Positions 8,018-17,530 of a stretch of DNA of 33,587 bases are shown here, one piece after another. The DNA is from Myxococcales bacterium (GTDB lineage Bacteria; Myxococcota_A; Polyangia; Haliangiales; Haliangiaceae). The translations under genes and the position numbers were made by a program. Within the stretch, counting starts at the first letter, position 1. Every line of letters begins with the position of its first letter. Location of the stretch: NCBI GenBank assembly GCA_024222395.1, contig JAAEPE010000361.1, forward strand, positions 1-33,587, in the 5' to 3' direction. The notes below the pieces were generated by a model. It did no database searches. It saw only the letters and a program-made list of their open reading frames with translations, and was not told the origin of the DNA.

Positions 8018-9031
8018 CTATCGAGATGCTAGACCGATCAAGTCCCGAACGAGGACCTCAACCACGACGCGCTCCGCCAACGTCCGCCCCAAGACCTTGC
8101 CACTCGCTCCGACCCCTTTGAGGGCTCGGTCGGCCTCACCAAGCAGAGTTAGCGACTGGGCGACGCCGCGAACCGAATAGTGCGCAGCCTGTCTGCTGAG
8201 TTTGTCGAGCACAAAGGGGGGAACCCCCACCTTCTTCGCCAGTTCCCCTTTGCCCAAGTGCTGCTGCTGGCCGGCCTGGCAGAGGCCAAGCTGACGCATA
8301 TGCCTTGCGAGCATCATGACAACGCCGATGGAACTCTGGCGCTGTTCAAAGAGACCCGCCACAGCTTCCTGCGCACGCCCTTGGTTCCTACTAGCAATAG
8401 CGTCTGTGAGTTCGAAGACAGAGCGCTCTCGGGTGTCGGCGACTAGGTCGTCGACATCGTCCACCTCAATAGCGCGCTCCCCAGCGTAGAGCGATAGCTG
8501 CTCGATTGCCAAGCCAAGCCTTGCAAGGTCCGCCCCCACTACATGCCCTAACCTATCTGCAGCAGCGGACGCAAGGTTCACCCCCTGGCGCCTGGCCTCC
8601 TCACGAATCCACGGTCCAAGGCTTCGGGGAGCGCCAAGCTCCTGCAGGAATCCAAGTTTCTTTGCGTGCTGGAAGAACTTGATGCGCTTGTCCACCTTCT
8701 CGCAAAGAGCCACGAGAACCGTACTGGGATTCGGCGACTCCAGATACGGGACAAGCTTGCTCAGCTCTGCCGCTGCCATGCCCTCTAGGCCGCGTACCAG
8801 CAAGAAGCGTCTTGCCGCCATCATGGGAAGCGTCTGGGCTGCCGCGAGAAGCTGGGATGCGTCTGCTCCCTTACCCTGAAGCTGGTCGCAGTTGAAGCCC
8901 CGAAGCTCTTCTGGGACGGAAGCCTCCAAGAGCGCTTTGTGGGCGCGGGATAGCAAGAGTGACTCTTGCGATACGAGGATGTAGATAGGCGCAAGAGCCT
9001 GCGGATCGAGCTTTTCGTCAAACGTCGCCAC
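8018..9031 (-). CDS. holA: DNA polymerase III subunit delta
   Basis: The 337-residue protein matches HolA in length and order. It begins with an N-terminal AAA+-like fold (APIYILVSQESLLLSRAHKALLEA), then LPMMAARRFLLVRGLEG, LEPLIPYL-like LSKLVPYLES, and TVLVALCEKVDKRIKFF. The C-terminal collar domain has LARLGLAIEQLSLYAG, RSVFELTDAIASRN and VVMMLARHMRQL. Delta opens the beta clamp within the clamp loader. There is no Walker A, as expected for delta. It is convergent with rpsT and divergent from the small membrane protein gene at 9099. Confidence 0.93.
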   Translation of the reverse strand: MATFDEKLDPQALAPIYILVSQESLLLSRAHKALLEASVPEELRGFNCDQLQGKGADASQLLAAAQTLPMMAARRFLLVRGLEGMAAAELSKLVPYLESPNPSTVLVALCEKVDKRIKFFQHAKKLGFLQELGAPRSLGPWIREEARRQGVNLASAAADRLGHVVGADLARLGLAIEQLSLYAGERAIEVDDVDDLVADTRERSVFELTDAIASRNQGRAQEAVAGLFEQRQSSIGVVMMLARHMRQLGLCQAGQQQHLGKGELAKKVGVPPFVLDKLSRQAAHYSVRGVAQSLTLLGEADRALKGVGASGKVLGRTLAERVVVEVLVRDLIGLASR

Positions 9032-9098
9032 TGGCCGAGACTACCTCGGTCCTCGCGCCCCGTGCCCTGTCGTGGTACAGAAGAAATCGTCTTTCACC

Positions 9099-9623
9099 AT
9101 GGCGCCCAAAGCAAAACCCACAAGAGGCAAGCCCCCCGCAGATACATCTGAGGAGAGGCCCATCGACGATGGAAAGCCTATCAAGATCACGCTTCTTCAC
9201 GGGCGAGGTCGACACTTGGGTTGGGTTCTGTTTGGGGGCATCGCCGGTGGGCTCCTGCTGTGGCGCTTTGGTTCCATTGGCCAAGCCCTAGGTTTGCTTC
9301 TGCTGGCCATCGCCATACAGCAGGGCTACAGACTGGCTCAGACGGTACTCCACGCAGCTGGCACGTTTCAGGTCGACGGCGAGAACGTGCTGGTTCCGAC
9401 AGGGCTGTGCTCGGGAGCCGAATTGAAACTCCAGCGCAGTCAAATCGACCACGTCTTCTTCTTGCGACGCTCTGTGCCCTGGACCCAGGCGGGACCTCTC
9501 CTGATTATCGAAACCGAGGGTAAATCATACTCTTTCCCGAGAGATTGGTTCGCGAGCGACTCTGACCAGCGACGAGTAGAGATGGCTCTGAACCGGCAGC
9601 TCAAGCTCAACGCTGCGGCATGA
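9099..9623 (+). CDS. Two-TM membrane protein with a PH-like domain, function unknown
   Basis: The 174-residue product has a charged, Pro/Lys-rich N-terminus (~30 residues). A hydrophobic region at about 43-85 (GWVLFGGIAGGLLLW, then ALGLLLLAIAIQQGY) probably forms a two-helix hairpin. The C-terminal ~85 residues are rich in beta strands (FQVDGENVLVPTGL, IDHVFFLRRSVPW, GPLLIIETEGKSYSFPRDWF), in a bacterial PH-like pattern. No catalytic residues are seen and the role is unknown. I chose the ATG at 9099 over an in-frame GTG at 9072; neither has a strong ribosome site. It is divergent from holA. Confidence 0.65.
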   Translation: MAPKAKPTRGKPPADTSEERPIDDGKPIKITLLHGRGRHLGWVLFGGIAGGLLLWRFGSIGQALGLLLLAIAIQQGYRLAQTVLHAAGTFQVDGENVLVPTGLCSGAELKLQRSQIDHVFFLRRSVPWTQAGPLLIIETEGKSYSFPRDWFASDSDQRRVEMALNRQLKLNAAA

Positions 9624-9729
9624 CGTCCAGACCGCCGAGCGCAAACAATGATCGGTCTGATGGTCCTGCTTTCCCGATTGCAGCGTTGCTCATTTCGTTA
9701 TTAGCCCCGGCAAAATCCTCATTCGCGCC

Positions 9730-10335
9730 TTGCACTCGAAAAATCAGAACTCACCATCCTCGGTCATTCCTTTCGCTGGACGGTCTAGAGCCACTCCCTG
9801 GAAATTCGCTCTGCTCTTCGCAGGTGCGCTCGCGGTGAGCTTCGCTCCCAGTATGGCGACAAGCGCTCCTGGGCCGGCTTCAGTCGTCGACTCAGAGAAT
9901 CAGTTTGAATTCGCAATCCCCGATGGATTCAGCGTGAGAAGGCCGGTAGCTCCCAGCAAGGCTCTCTACTCGTTCACCGGACAGCATGGCCTCAGAGCCA
10001 GCGTAGCGCGCTTCGATTCCGCCAATCGCTCCGCATTTCGGAAGCATGAGAGCGAAGCCTTCCTAGGTACTATTGAGCGTGGGCTCAGAGAGATCACCCC
10101 CCGGTACAAGCTGCGTCATCGAAAGAGTGCACGCGTTGACAGGGTGCCGACGTTAGACCTGGAGTTCACACGAAGAGGAGCCGATGGCAAGAAGGAGCGC
10201 GTATGGATGCGGATGCTCTTTCGATACCGCTTCACGGTGGCAGCGACCGCCACACTGCCCGAGTCGGCCCCACGCAAGATGCAACGCAAGGCTCGGCGCT
10301 TCGCGCAAGGCCTTCTACCGCTGGCCAGGCGCTAA
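9730..10335 (+). CDS. Exported protein with a DcrB/PsbP-like domain, function unknown
   Basis: The 201-residue protein has a signal peptide (WKFALLFAGALAVSFAPSMATSA) with likely cleavage after an Ala around residue 45; there is no lipobox. The mature part begins ENQFEFAIPDGFSVRRP, resembling the start of DcrB/PsbP-like folds. The rest alternates strands and basic helices and ends in an Arg-rich tail (MQRKARRFAQGLLPLARR). No enzyme motif is recognised. The only suitable start in frame is TTG at 9730, without a clear ribosome site, so the start is uncertain. It is convergent with the RlmD-type gene, 17 bases apart. Confidence 0.55.
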   Translation: MHSKNQNSPSSVIPFAGRSRATPWKFALLFAGALAVSFAPSMATSAPGPASVVDSENQFEFAIPDGFSVRRPVAPSKALYSFTGQHGLRASVARFDSANRSAFRKHESEAFLGTIERGLREITPRYKLRHRKSARVDRVPTLDLEFTRRGADGKKERVWMRMLFRYRFTVAATATLPESAPRKMQRKARRFAQGLLPLARR

Positions 10336-10352
10336 GCGAAGCCGAGCAGCAC

Positions 10353-11576
10353 TCAGCTCCTTTCGAGAACTACGAGCACCTCGACCCCGGCTGTCTGCGG
10401 CATGAGGTCGATGGGCTGGGCACTCTTGGCTACGTAGCCAAACTCCGCCATGGCCTCGATGTCGCGCGACAAAGTCGCGACGTCACAAGAGACATAGATG
10501 ATTCGCTTGGCGCCGAGGGACGTGATGGCCTCCACGGCCTCGCGTGCACCACTGCGCGGAGGGTCGAGCAAGATCTGGTCGAAGGACTCGCCACTGCTGG
10601 CAAGCGAAGCCGTATACTCTACGACGTCGGCTTTCTTCCACTCGATATTGCCGGTATCCCCCCCGGGAACAGGCGCAGTCTCGACCGCTACGACTTTCGC
10701 AGCTGCACTCATCTGCGAGGTGAAGTTCCCACTGCCTGCATACAACTCGAGTATGCGCAGCCCAGCAAGGTCGCCCATGGCCTTTGCTACCTCGGCCCGC
10801 AATGCGACATTGCCCGACGCAGAGGCCTGAGCAAAGCTATCGGCCGACGCCGCGATACCGCCTTCGAGCAAGACCTCGGATGATCCCGTATGGCGATTGC
10901 CATGAGCTACACCTGCTATGCACGCCTCGCTCGCCAGGGCCTCGACACTCTTCCGAGTAGCGCTGCCATGAATTGAAACATGCGACCGTCCATCCTCGCC
11001 GAGTACGACTGAGACTTCTCCGCGAGCCGAAAGCCCTGGGAGTAGATGAGAGCGAATGGCGGCAAGCGCGCCCTGCAGCTTCTCATCCAGCTGAGGGCAA
11101 ACCTCGACATCGGTAATCTTCTTATCTCCCTGGGGGAAGAACCCAAGAACCTTCGGCCCGCCCGCCCAGAACGAGAATCGCGCGCGCCGTCGCCAATGCC
11201 ACGGAGCGCAGGGCTCGAGCAGTGGCGCGCAGGCCATGCCCTTGCCGATTGCCCGACGCAGTCCCTGCTCTACAATCTCTTTCTTGGCAGCACTCTGCGC
11301 GGACTTCTCGACGTGCTGCCATTGGCAACCACCACACTTCCCTGTGCCAAAGAGCTCACAGCGAGGCTCGACCCGCAGGGGGGACGGCTCGAGAATCTTC
11401 GCAATCTTGCCACGCGCAAATTGCTTTCTCTCTTGCACTAGAGTCACGAGGAGTCGGTCTCCCGGGGCTGCCCGCGGCACGAATGTCACGCGGCCATCCT
11501 CACCGCGACTCACTCCATCACCACCTGCGGCAAGACTCTCGACGACGACTTCGATACGGCGCTTGCGCTTACTCAT
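10353..11576 (-). CDS. rlmD: 23S rRNA (uracil-5-)-methyltransferase, RlmD/RumA family
   Basis: The 407-residue protein has an N-terminal TRAM RNA-binding domain (VVESLAAGGDGVSRGEDG, ~10-65). A [4Fe-4S] cluster motif follows, with Cys73, Cys81, Cys84 (GKCGGCQWQH) and a later Cys160. The methyltransferase core has the SAM loop LELYAGSGNFT (277-286), LLDPPRSGAR (337-345), and the nucleophile Cys364 in YVSCDVATLSRD. Members methylate C5 of specific uridines in 23S rRNA (U1939 for RlmD); exact position specificity is not provable here. I chose the ATG at 11576, where homology starts; it overlaps the stop of the upstream SAM hydrolase gene by 8 bases, so the two are probably coupled. Confidence 0.88.
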   Translation of the reverse strand: MSKRKRRIEVVVESLAAGGDGVSRGEDGRVTFVPRAAPGDRLLVTLVQERKQFARGKIAKILEPSPLRVEPRCELFGTGKCGGCQWQHVEKSAQSAAKKEIVEQGLRRAIGKGMACAPLLEPCAPWHWRRRARFSFWAGGPKVLGFFPQGDKKITDVEVCPQLDEKLQGALAAIRSHLLPGLSARGEVSVVLGEDGRSHVSIHGSATRKSVEALASEACIAGVAHGNRHTGSSEVLLEGGIAASADSFAQASASGNVALRAEVAKAMGDLAGLRILELYAGSGNFTSQMSAAAKVVAVETAPVPGGDTGNIEWKKADVVEYTASLASSGESFDQILLDPPRSGAREAVEAITSLGAKRIIYVSCDVATLSRDIEAMAEFGYVAKSAQPIDLMPQTAGVEVLVVLERS

Positions 11577-12348
11577 CTTTTGCGACCTCAGGGTCCGATT
11601 CAACAACCAACTCGACCACCGCTTTGCGCGACGCACCGAGCGTCTCAGCTGCGTTGCCGCCTCGAATCGCGAATTCCAGCGTCTCTCGGGAGCCAATATA
11701 CGCGACCAATTCACCTTCTCCTACGTTCGAGTAGCTCTCACTAAGCGAGGAGATGTCTCGTCCTGCGATACGAAAGCCGGCAGAGTCAGGCACCTTCTTT
11801 CGCGCAATATTGGTGATGAGATTTCCGAAGACATCGATGTGGGTCACACATGCTGCCGCCCCCTCTGCCTGCTCCTGCGGTAATCGCCCTCGAAGCACGA
11901 CTTGTGGCCCCGCGTCTTCTGGCCTCCCACCACGCGCAAGTTCTGCAGCGGCAGCCGCAAAGACATCGCGCCCGTGGAAAGTCATCGATGGTCGGTCTCG
12001 CAAGAACGCGGCTTCGGATATCTCATATGCCTTCGTCGCACGGGGAGCGACTAGAGAGAAGACCCCATTATCCGGCCCCACCAGGAGCTGGTCCTTATGT
12101 ACTACGATTACCGCCTTGCGCTCGCTGCCAACCCCAGGATCCACGACACAAATATGGATAGTCCCGGCGGGGAAATACGGCACCGTATTGGTCAGGGCAT
12201 GGGCCGCCGCGCCAATGTCGTGCGCAGGAATATCGTGACTGACATCGGCCACTCGCACTCCCGGGGCGCGGGAATAGAGCACGCCTTTCATCGCGCCGAC
12301 GTAGCCATCCGAGGTGCGAAAGTCGGTGAGCAGAGTTACGAGAGCCAC
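11569..12348 (-). CDS. S-adenosylmethionine hydrolase (adenosine-forming), DUF62 family
   Basis: The 259-residue protein carries the SAM hydroxide adenosyltransferase signatures. These are LLTDFRTSDGYVGAMKGV near the N-terminus (Asp binding the ribose), VVDPGVGSERKAV, LVGPDNGVFS, TFHGRDVFAAAAA and a C-terminal HIDVFGNLITNI. The family splits SAM into adenosine and methionine using activated water; the chlorinase and fluorinase relatives carry specific loop insertions not seen here. The ATG at 12348 is divergent from scoA with 88 bases between. Its 3' end overlaps rlmD by 8 bases, placing a SAM-degrading and a SAM-consuming enzyme in one transcript. Confidence 0.9.
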   Translation of the reverse strand: MALVTLLTDFRTSDGYVGAMKGVLYSRAPGVRVADVSHDIPAHDIGAAAHALTNTVPYFPAGTIHICVVDPGVGSERKAVIVVHKDQLLVGPDNGVFSLVAPRATKAYEISEAAFLRDRPSMTFHGRDVFAAAAAELARGGRPEDAGPQVVLRGRLPQEQAEGAAACVTHIDVFGNLITNIARKKVPDSAGFRIAGRDISSLSESYSNVGEGELVAYIGSRETLEFAIRGGNAAETLGASRKAVVELVVESDPEVAKDE

Positions 12349-12399
12349 GGCGCGAGACTACCCGGTTGGCACTCCTCCTCGCCAGAGAGCCAAGCGCAA

Positions 12400-12429
12400 T
12401 TGACACTCTGACTTCGCCCCCTCTACTCT
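12400..12429 (+). promoter_or_regulatory. Possible promoter of scoA giving a leaderless transcript
   Basis: TTGACA (12400-12405) is followed after 18 bases by TACTCT (12424-12429). If used, transcription would start at about the initiation codon at 12437, which lacks a ribosome-binding site. The -10 match is weak. Confidence 0.35.
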
Positions 12430-12436
12430 CGCGGTG

Positions 12437-13135
12437 ATGAATAAGGTCTACAACAATGCCGAGGCCGCACTCTTCGACTTGAAAGACGGCGCCACCCTAA
12501 TGTCTGGTGGCTTTGGTCTGTGCGGAAACCCGGAAAACAGCATCCAACACCTGGCAAAACTAGGCGTGAAGAATCTCACGATTATCTCCAACAACTGCGG
12601 CACCACCAACAAGGGGTTAGGCATATTGCTCGCCCAGGGCCAAGTCAAGAAGATGGTCTCCTCCTACGTTGGCGAGAATAGGATCTTTGCCGAGCAATTC
12701 CTCTCAGGGGAACTCGAAGTGGAACTCACCCCCCAGGGCACCCTAGCCGAGCGCATCCGTGCTGGCGGCGCCGGCATCGAGGCTTTCTTCACTCCAACGG
12801 GCTTTGGCACCAAGGTCGCAGAGGGCAAGGAGACCCGATCCGTAAACGGTGTTGAGTGCGTCCTCGAATCCGCGCTGCGCGCGGACTACGCATTCATCAA
12901 GGCGTGGAAGGCCGACCGCTGGGGCAACCTCATCTACCGAAAGACAGCCCGCAACTTTAATTCAGTCATGGCAGCCGCCGGCAAGGTGACGGTCGTAGAA
13001 GTAGAAGAAATCGTAGAGGTCGGCGAACTCGACCCGGACCAAATCCACACTCCCTCGGTCTACATCCAGCGTATTTTCAAAGGCGAGAACTACGAAAAGC
13101 CCATAGAGCAACGCACCACAAGGCCCAGATCATGA
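12437..13135 (+). CDS. scoA: 3-oxoacid CoA-transferase subunit A
   Basis: The 232-residue protein is a class I CoA-transferase alpha subunit. It has [16 protein letters not shown] near the N-terminus, [53 protein letters not shown] and a C-terminal [23 protein letters not shown]. With subunit B it moves CoA from succinyl-CoA to acetoacetate or a related 3-oxoacid, feeding the thiolase step. Sequence alone does not distinguish succinyl-CoA:acetoacetate from 3-oxoadipate transferase, but context with thiolase and methylmalonyl-CoA mutase favours the former. Start ATG 12437 (GTG 12434 is adjacent). It overlaps scoB by 4 bases. Confidence 0.92.
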   Translation: MNKVYNNAEAALFDLKDGATLMSGGFGLCGNPENSIQHLAKLGVKNLTIISNNCGTTNKGLGILLAQGQVKKMVSSYVGENRIFAEQFLSGELEVELTPQGTLAERIRAGGAGIEAFFTPTGFGTKVAEGKETRSVNGVECVLESALRADYAFIKAWKADRWGNLIYRKTARNFNSVMAAAGKVTVVEVEEIVEVGELDPDQIHTPSVYIQRIFKGENYEKPIEQRTTRPRS

Positions 13136-13794
13136 GCAAGCTCACTCGAGACCAAATCGCTAGTCGCGCGGCACAAGAGCTGCGCGATGGCTTCTACGTG
13201 AACCTCGGCATCGGGATGCCCACTTTGGTTCCAAACTTCATGCCTGCGGGTGTCGAGGTCGTCCTGCAGTCCGAGAACGGCATGCTAGGGATTGGGCCCT
13301 TTCCGTACGAAGGCGAGGAGGATCCAGATCTCATCAACGCCGGTAAGCAGACAGTCTCTGAGATTCCCGGCTCCGTCTACTTCGACTCGGCGGAGTCTTT
13401 CGCCATGATTCGCGGTGGTCACATCGACATGGCAATTCTTGGTGCCATGCAAATCTCTGCACAAGGCGACCTCGCCAACTGGATGATCCCAGGCAAGATG
13501 GTCAAGGGGATGGGTGGAGCTATGGACCTCGTCGCTGGCGCCCGGCACGTCATCATCATGATGGAGCATGTAACTCGCAAAGGTGAGCCCAAGATTCTTG
13601 GGGAGTGCAACTTGCCCCTCACCGGCATCAAGGTCGTTCATCAGATCATTACCGATATGGCAGTCATCGACGTGAAAGACGACGGGCTCGTGCTCAGGGA
13701 AGTCGCACCAGGCATCACAGTGGAGGAGGTCGTTGCCGCAACGGAAGCGCCTCTCACGGTCAGCCCAGACTGCAAAGAAATGGTTCTCTCGTGA
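13132..13794 (+). CDS. scoB: 3-oxoacid CoA-transferase subunit B
   Basis: The 220-residue beta subunit starts at an ATG overlapping the scoA stop (ATGA). It contains [17 protein letters not shown] and the catalytic [13 protein letters not shown], in which Glu48 forms the enzyme-CoA thioester. It continues with [19 protein letters not shown] and [19 protein letters not shown]. It completes the heteromeric CoA-transferase. Its TGA overlaps the GTG of mcmA, so three genes are chained by 4-base overlaps and probably made in stoichiometric amounts. Confidence 0.94.
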   Translation: MSKLTRDQIASRAAQELRDGFYVNLGIGMPTLVPNFMPAGVEVVLQSENGMLGIGPFPYEGEEDPDLINAGKQTVSEIPGSVYFDSAESFAMIRGGHIDMAILGAMQISAQGDLANWMIPGKMVKGMGGAMDLVAGARHVIIMMEHVTRKGEPKILGECNLPLTGIKVVHQIITDMAVIDVKDDGLVLREVAPGITVEEVVAATEAPLTVSPDCKEMVLS

Positions 13795-15380
13795 GCACAC
13801 GCAAGGAACGCTTCGCAACCGATGCCGACCTTGAGATCAAAGGCAGCTACGGCCCGAAGGACATCGAAGGCTTGGACTACGAGCGCGATCTGGGCGACCC
13901 AGGCACGTACCCACACACCCGCGGCGTCCGCGACACCATGTACCGCGGACGTCTTTGGACCATGCGCCAGTACGCAGGTTTTGGCACGGCCAAGGAATCC
14001 AACGAACGCTATAAGTACCTTCTGGAGGCCGGGTCCAAGGGCCTGAGCGTCGCGTTCGACCTGCCGACACAGATGGGCCGAGATTCAGACCACGAACTTG
14101 CCACAGGTGAAATCGGCAAGGTTGGCGTGGCTGTCGACTCCATCGAGGACATGCGCGTTCTCTTTGATGGCATCCCCTTGGACAAGGTCTCGACGTCGAT
14201 GACCATTAACTCCACCGCTGCCATCTTGCTATCCCTCTACGTCGCGGTTGGCGATGAGCGAGGCATTCCTAGGTCAGCTCTTTCGGGCACCATCCAGAAC
14301 GATATCCTCAAGGAGTACATCGCGCGGGGCACGTACATCTATCCGCCCGCAGCCTCGATGCGGCTCATCACCGACACCTTCCTTTTCTGCAACGAGCAAG
14401 TTCCAAAGTGGAATACGATTTCGATCTCCGGGTATCACATTCGCGAAGCGGGTTCAGACGCGATTCAGGAAATCGCCTTCACACTCTCGAATGGTATTGC
14501 CTATGTTCAGGCAGCAATCGAGGCGGGCCTCGACGTGGATGCCTTTGCACCGCGCCTCGCCTTCTTCTTCAACGTTCACAATAACTTCCTCGAAGAAGTT
14601 TCAAAGTTCCGTGCGGCCAGGCGCATGTGGGCCAAGATCATGCGCGAGCGTTTCGGGGCCAAGAACCCGAAGAGCCTACTCTTGCGATTCCACACCCAAA
14701 CAGCGGGTGTGACACTCCAAGCAGATCAACCGCTAGTCAATGTTCCCCGCGTGACGATGCAGGCATTGGCAGCAGTCTTGGGAGGCACACAGAGTCTGCA
14801 CACCAATTCCTACGACGAGGCTCTTGCCCTGCCCTCCGAGCATTCGGCGACTCTCGCTCTGCGGACGCAGCAAGTCATCGCGCACGAGTCGGGCGTGGCG
14901 GACTTCATCGACCCACTGGCGGGCTCTTATGCCGTGGAATCACTAACCGATACCATCGAAGAGCGGGCCAACGCGTACATCGCGCGCATCGATGAGATGG
15001 GCGGCGCCACGCTCGCCATCGAACAAGGCTTCCAGCAAGGCGAAATCGAAAGACGGGCCTACGAGCATCAACTTGCAGTCGAGCGCAAGGAGCGCATCGT
15101 CGTTGGCACCAATGACTTTCGCAGCGAGGGAGGCGCTCATGTCGACTTGGCCAAGTCCAACCCGGTCCTCGAACGAGAGCAGGTGGAGCGGTTGCAGGCT
15201 CTCCGCGCAAAGCGCAACCAGGCCGAGACCGACCGAGCCCTAACAGCGCTGCGCGACAGAGTACAGGGAGAGGGCAATCTCGTCGAGAGCATCCTCGGAG
15301 CTGCGGTGGCAGAAGCGACCATCGGAGAAATCTCCGACGTCATGCGCGACATCTTCGGGACCCATCAGCAATCGGGCTAG
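13791..15380 (+). CDS. mcmA: Methylmalonyl-CoA mutase, catalytic large subunit
   Basis: The 529-residue protein is the TIM-barrel catalytic part of an acyl-CoA mutase without its B12-binding domain. It contains [75 protein letters not shown] and [13 protein letters not shown]. Overall wording is close to the isobutyryl-CoA mutase subfamily. However, the two residues that separate substrates are Tyr61 (RQYAGF) and Arg179 (EYIARG), 118 apart, as in methylmalonyl-CoA mutase (Tyr89/Arg207); isobutyryl-CoA mutases have Phe and Gln. I therefore call methylmalonyl-CoA mutase, interconverting (R)-methylmalonyl-CoA and succinyl-CoA. The GTG at 13791 overlaps the scoB stop. The B12 subunit is at 19656-20066. 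The 3' end overlaps the convergent flavoprotein gene by 4 bases. Confidence 0.9.
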   Translation: MSTRKERFATDADLEIKGSYGPKDIEGLDYERDLGDPGTYPHTRGVRDTMYRGRLWTMRQYAGFGTAKESNERYKYLLEAGSKGLSVAFDLPTQMGRDSDHELATGEIGKVGVAVDSIEDMRVLFDGIPLDKVSTSMTINSTAAILLSLYVAVGDERGIPRSALSGTIQNDILKEYIARGTYIYPPAASMRLITDTFLFCNEQVPKWNTISISGYHIREAGSDAIQEIAFTLSNGIAYVQAAIEAGLDVDAFAPRLAFFFNVHNNFLEEVSKFRAARRMWAKIMRERFGAKNPKSLLLRFHTQTAGVTLQADQPLVNVPRVTMQALAAVLGGTQSLHTNSYDEALALPSEHSATLALRTQQVIAHESGVADFIDPLAGSYAVESLTDTIEERANAYIARIDEMGGATLAIEQGFQQGEIERRAYEHQLAVERKERIVVGTNDFRSEGGAHVDLAKSNPVLEREQVERLQALRAKRNQAETDRALTALRDRVQGEGNLVESILGAAVAEATIGEISDVMRDIFGTHQQSG

Positions 15381-16627
15381 GAACCGCTCCGACCAAGGGG
15401 GCGCCACTCTGCGAGGTGCTCTGCAAGTCTGCGAAGCCTGCGACCTCGGACTATCGAATGTTTGCACAGGGCGCCGTAGAGCCCCAATCTTTGGTCGGCG
15501 AGGACTTCAGTACCATCAACTCTACGGGCGTACATATCAAGAACCTTCTCATCAAGGAGCACGAGGGCCAGCCAATCCCGCCAACGTTTGGTCCCGTAGA
15601 GCAGCTTTGCTAGCCAGCGGTCCAGCGCGAGTTCACGCCCGACCGTTGCCCGGCGAATGGACTTCCGATATCCGGAAAACTCGAAGTCATGGTTATCAAG
15701 AGCTAGATGAATTTCATCTCCGGCGACCACTGCTTGCTCCATCGCCACGGCGATACCCTCTCCGGTGAGCCCGTCAATCCCTGCGGCATCACCGACTGTC
15801 AGAACGCGCGACTCAGAAATCTTCGCATTCGGGTGATAACCCCATACCGGCCAGCCCTTGGCGCACTTCCCCGGAAGTTCGACTCCGTAGGGAGCGAGTC
15901 CTTCCCGAAGAAGCTCTGTGAGTTCTCGCCCACTCAGGTTCTTGCTGGGATTGGGGTAGTGCATCAGGCCGACATTGAGCCGGCCGCCGGGGGCAGGGAA
16001 TAGCCAGACGTAGCCACACAGGCCGCGCTTCATTAGCGTAAAGTCGTAGACCATGCTGGTTGCCAGGCCTTCGGGGGCTGGCACATTGAGCTCGGCGACG
16101 AAGAGCCTATGGGGGGTTGCCTTTGCATTGCAGAGAATCTGCTTCCGTACACGCGATGCGGCGCCGTCAGCCCCCACAAGGACCTTCGCGCGCAGCGTGC
16201 GTTTCTCCGACGTATGCACGAGCACGCAATCGCCTTGCACCTCATAAGACGTGAGCCCTTCCCCCTCGATGACCCGAATGCCCCGTTCACGGGCCTGAGC
16301 AACCAAGTCGGCGTCGAAGTCCAATCGCCGAATCACATCGACGTTCTGCCCCATTTCGACTCGGCGCTCGAAGCTTCCACAGCGAACGACCGCATCAGGA
16401 CAGGGCACATGCTCCACTCGAAGGCTGAGGCCAAGCGCGTCCATCGCCGGCCCCACATGCCCTGTTAGAGCGCCCCCACATGGCTTGTCTCGCGGGAAGT
16501 GATAACGGTCTAGCACGAGGATGTTCTTGGCCCTCCCCTTCTGCGCAAGTCGTGCAGCTACCGCGACGCCAGCCGGCCCCGCACCCGCGATAATGACGTC
16601 GTAGGTCTCAGTGCTCACGTCGGCCAC
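15377..16627 (-). CDS. Geranylgeranyl reductase family FAD-dependent oxidoreductase
   Basis: The 416-residue flavoprotein begins with a dinucleotide-binding motif [18 protein letters not shown]. The geranylgeranyl-reductase family motif [16 protein letters not shown] follows, then [14 protein letters not shown]. The second FAD motif is [24 protein letters not shown]. The family reduces isoprenoid double bonds or acts in related flavin oxidations in lipid, quinone or pigment metabolism; the substrate here is unknown. The start is GTG 16627 (a second GTG at 16618 is possible). It is convergent with mcmA with a 4-base overlap of the stops, and downstream of a lipoprotein gene on the same strand with 73 bases between. 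Confidence 0.85.
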   Translation of the reverse strand: MADVSTETYDVIIAGAGPAGVAVAARLAQKGRAKNILVLDRYHFPRDKPCGGALTGHVGPAMDALGLSLRVEHVPCPDAVVRCGSFERRVEMGQNVDVIRRLDFDADLVAQARERGIRVIEGEGLTSYEVQGDCVLVHTSEKRTLRAKVLVGADGAASRVRKQILCNAKATPHRLFVAELNVPAPEGLATSMVYDFTLMKRGLCGYVWLFPAPGGRLNVGLMHYPNPSKNLSGRELTELLREGLAPYGVELPGKCAKGWPVWGYHPNAKISESRVLTVGDAAGIDGLTGEGIAVAMEQAVVAGDEIHLALDNHDFEFSGYRKSIRRATVGRELALDRWLAKLLYGTKRWRDWLALVLLDEKVLDMYARRVDGTEVLADQRLGLYGALCKHSIVRGRRLRRLAEHLAEWRPLGRSGS

Positions 16628-16700
16628 AGGCGGCTAGGTATCACAGAACCGGCGCCGCTGGGCGAGACGGGAGCGAGACTAGGGCAACCGCTTGAGCTGC

Positions 16701-17405
16701 CTAGATGCCAGCGACCGCAGTCACCATGAGCACTGCCGTGAGCATTCCCTTGGGCACTTCGTCGCCGGCCTCAATATCGACATTGGTTCCAACGATGATG
16801 TTGAACGGCTGTGAATATTTCTTCATGTACTCCGCAAGAAGCTCTCGCCCATCAGGCGTGAGCTCAACATCTTGTCCTTCGATGGTGGTGCCCGCCGGGA
16901 CAGAGGACAATGTGCCCACCGCCTGCGCCCCCGGATCGCCAGGCGACATTATGCCCTCAGATGCGACGTAGACCGTCATCTCAGGAGTATCGACGTTCAT
17001 CGTATTCTCTGTGACTTTATAGGCAATGCGGCTGATGCTAATCGAAACCAAGGGTTTGCCCTCGATTTCCTGAAGCTCAGGCTTCTCGCTAGCCAAATCG
17101 AAACTGTGCCACAGGTTAACCTGGACCTTGACGTCGCAGGTATCTGCGTCGCTGCAACTACCGAAGCAGACGCCATCTGCGCCACACAACGCCGAGATCC
17201 CAAGCGAGCAAACGCCGGCGTTCTCGCTGCAGTCGATCGCCGGCATTAGGGCATCGTCCGTTAGTTCCCAAGTGCTGGTATCAACGATAATCTCCTTCTC
17301 CGGCAGGCTGAGATCGAAGTCGGCGATATCCGGATCGATGAGGCCACAGGCAGCAGCAATAGATAGGGCGGCAGCAAAGGCGGCGAAGGGGGATAGTTTG
17401 AGCAT
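16701..17405 (-). CDS. Cys-rich predicted lipoprotein, function unknown
   Basis: The 234-residue protein has a signal peptide with lipobox IAAAC (Cys20), so it is probably a lipid-anchored envelope protein. A Cys-rich segment follows at about residues 59-90 (CSENAGVC, CGADGVCFGSC, DADTC), suggesting disulfides outside the cytoplasm. The C-terminal half is strand-rich (VSISISRIAYKVTE, EMTVYVASEG, FNIIVGTNVDIEAG) with no recognised enzyme motif. It looks like the metal-free Cys-rich lipoproteins common in myxobacteria. The gene stands alone on minus. TAGAAT at about 17448-17453 on the minus strand could be a -10 element; no good -35 is visible. Confidence 0.75.
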   Translation of the reverse strand: MLKLSPFAAFAAALSIAAACGLIDPDIADFDLSLPEKEIIVDTSTWELTDDALMPAIDCSENAGVCSLGISALCGADGVCFGSCSDADTCDVKVQVNLWHSFDLASEKPELQEIEGKPLVSISISRIAYKVTENTMNVDTPEMTVYVASEGIMSPGDPGAQAVGTLSSVPAGTTIEGQDVELTPDGRELLAEYMKKYSQPFNIIVGTNVDIEAGDEVPKGMLTAVLMVTAVAGI

Positions 17406-17530
17406 AGTGGTCCTACAGCAGAGGGTTATGGCTAAGCGTATGAACCTATTCTAGCACTCTGCGACCCGCTTCGCGATGTGACTACCATCACCGCACGGAG
17501 TGGACTTCTGCATTCCTCCATAGCGGTCTT

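Noticed and set aside
13791..15380. Isobutyryl-CoA mutase large subunit
   Set aside because: The specificity positions are Tyr and Arg, as in methylmalonyl-CoA mutase, not Phe and Gln.
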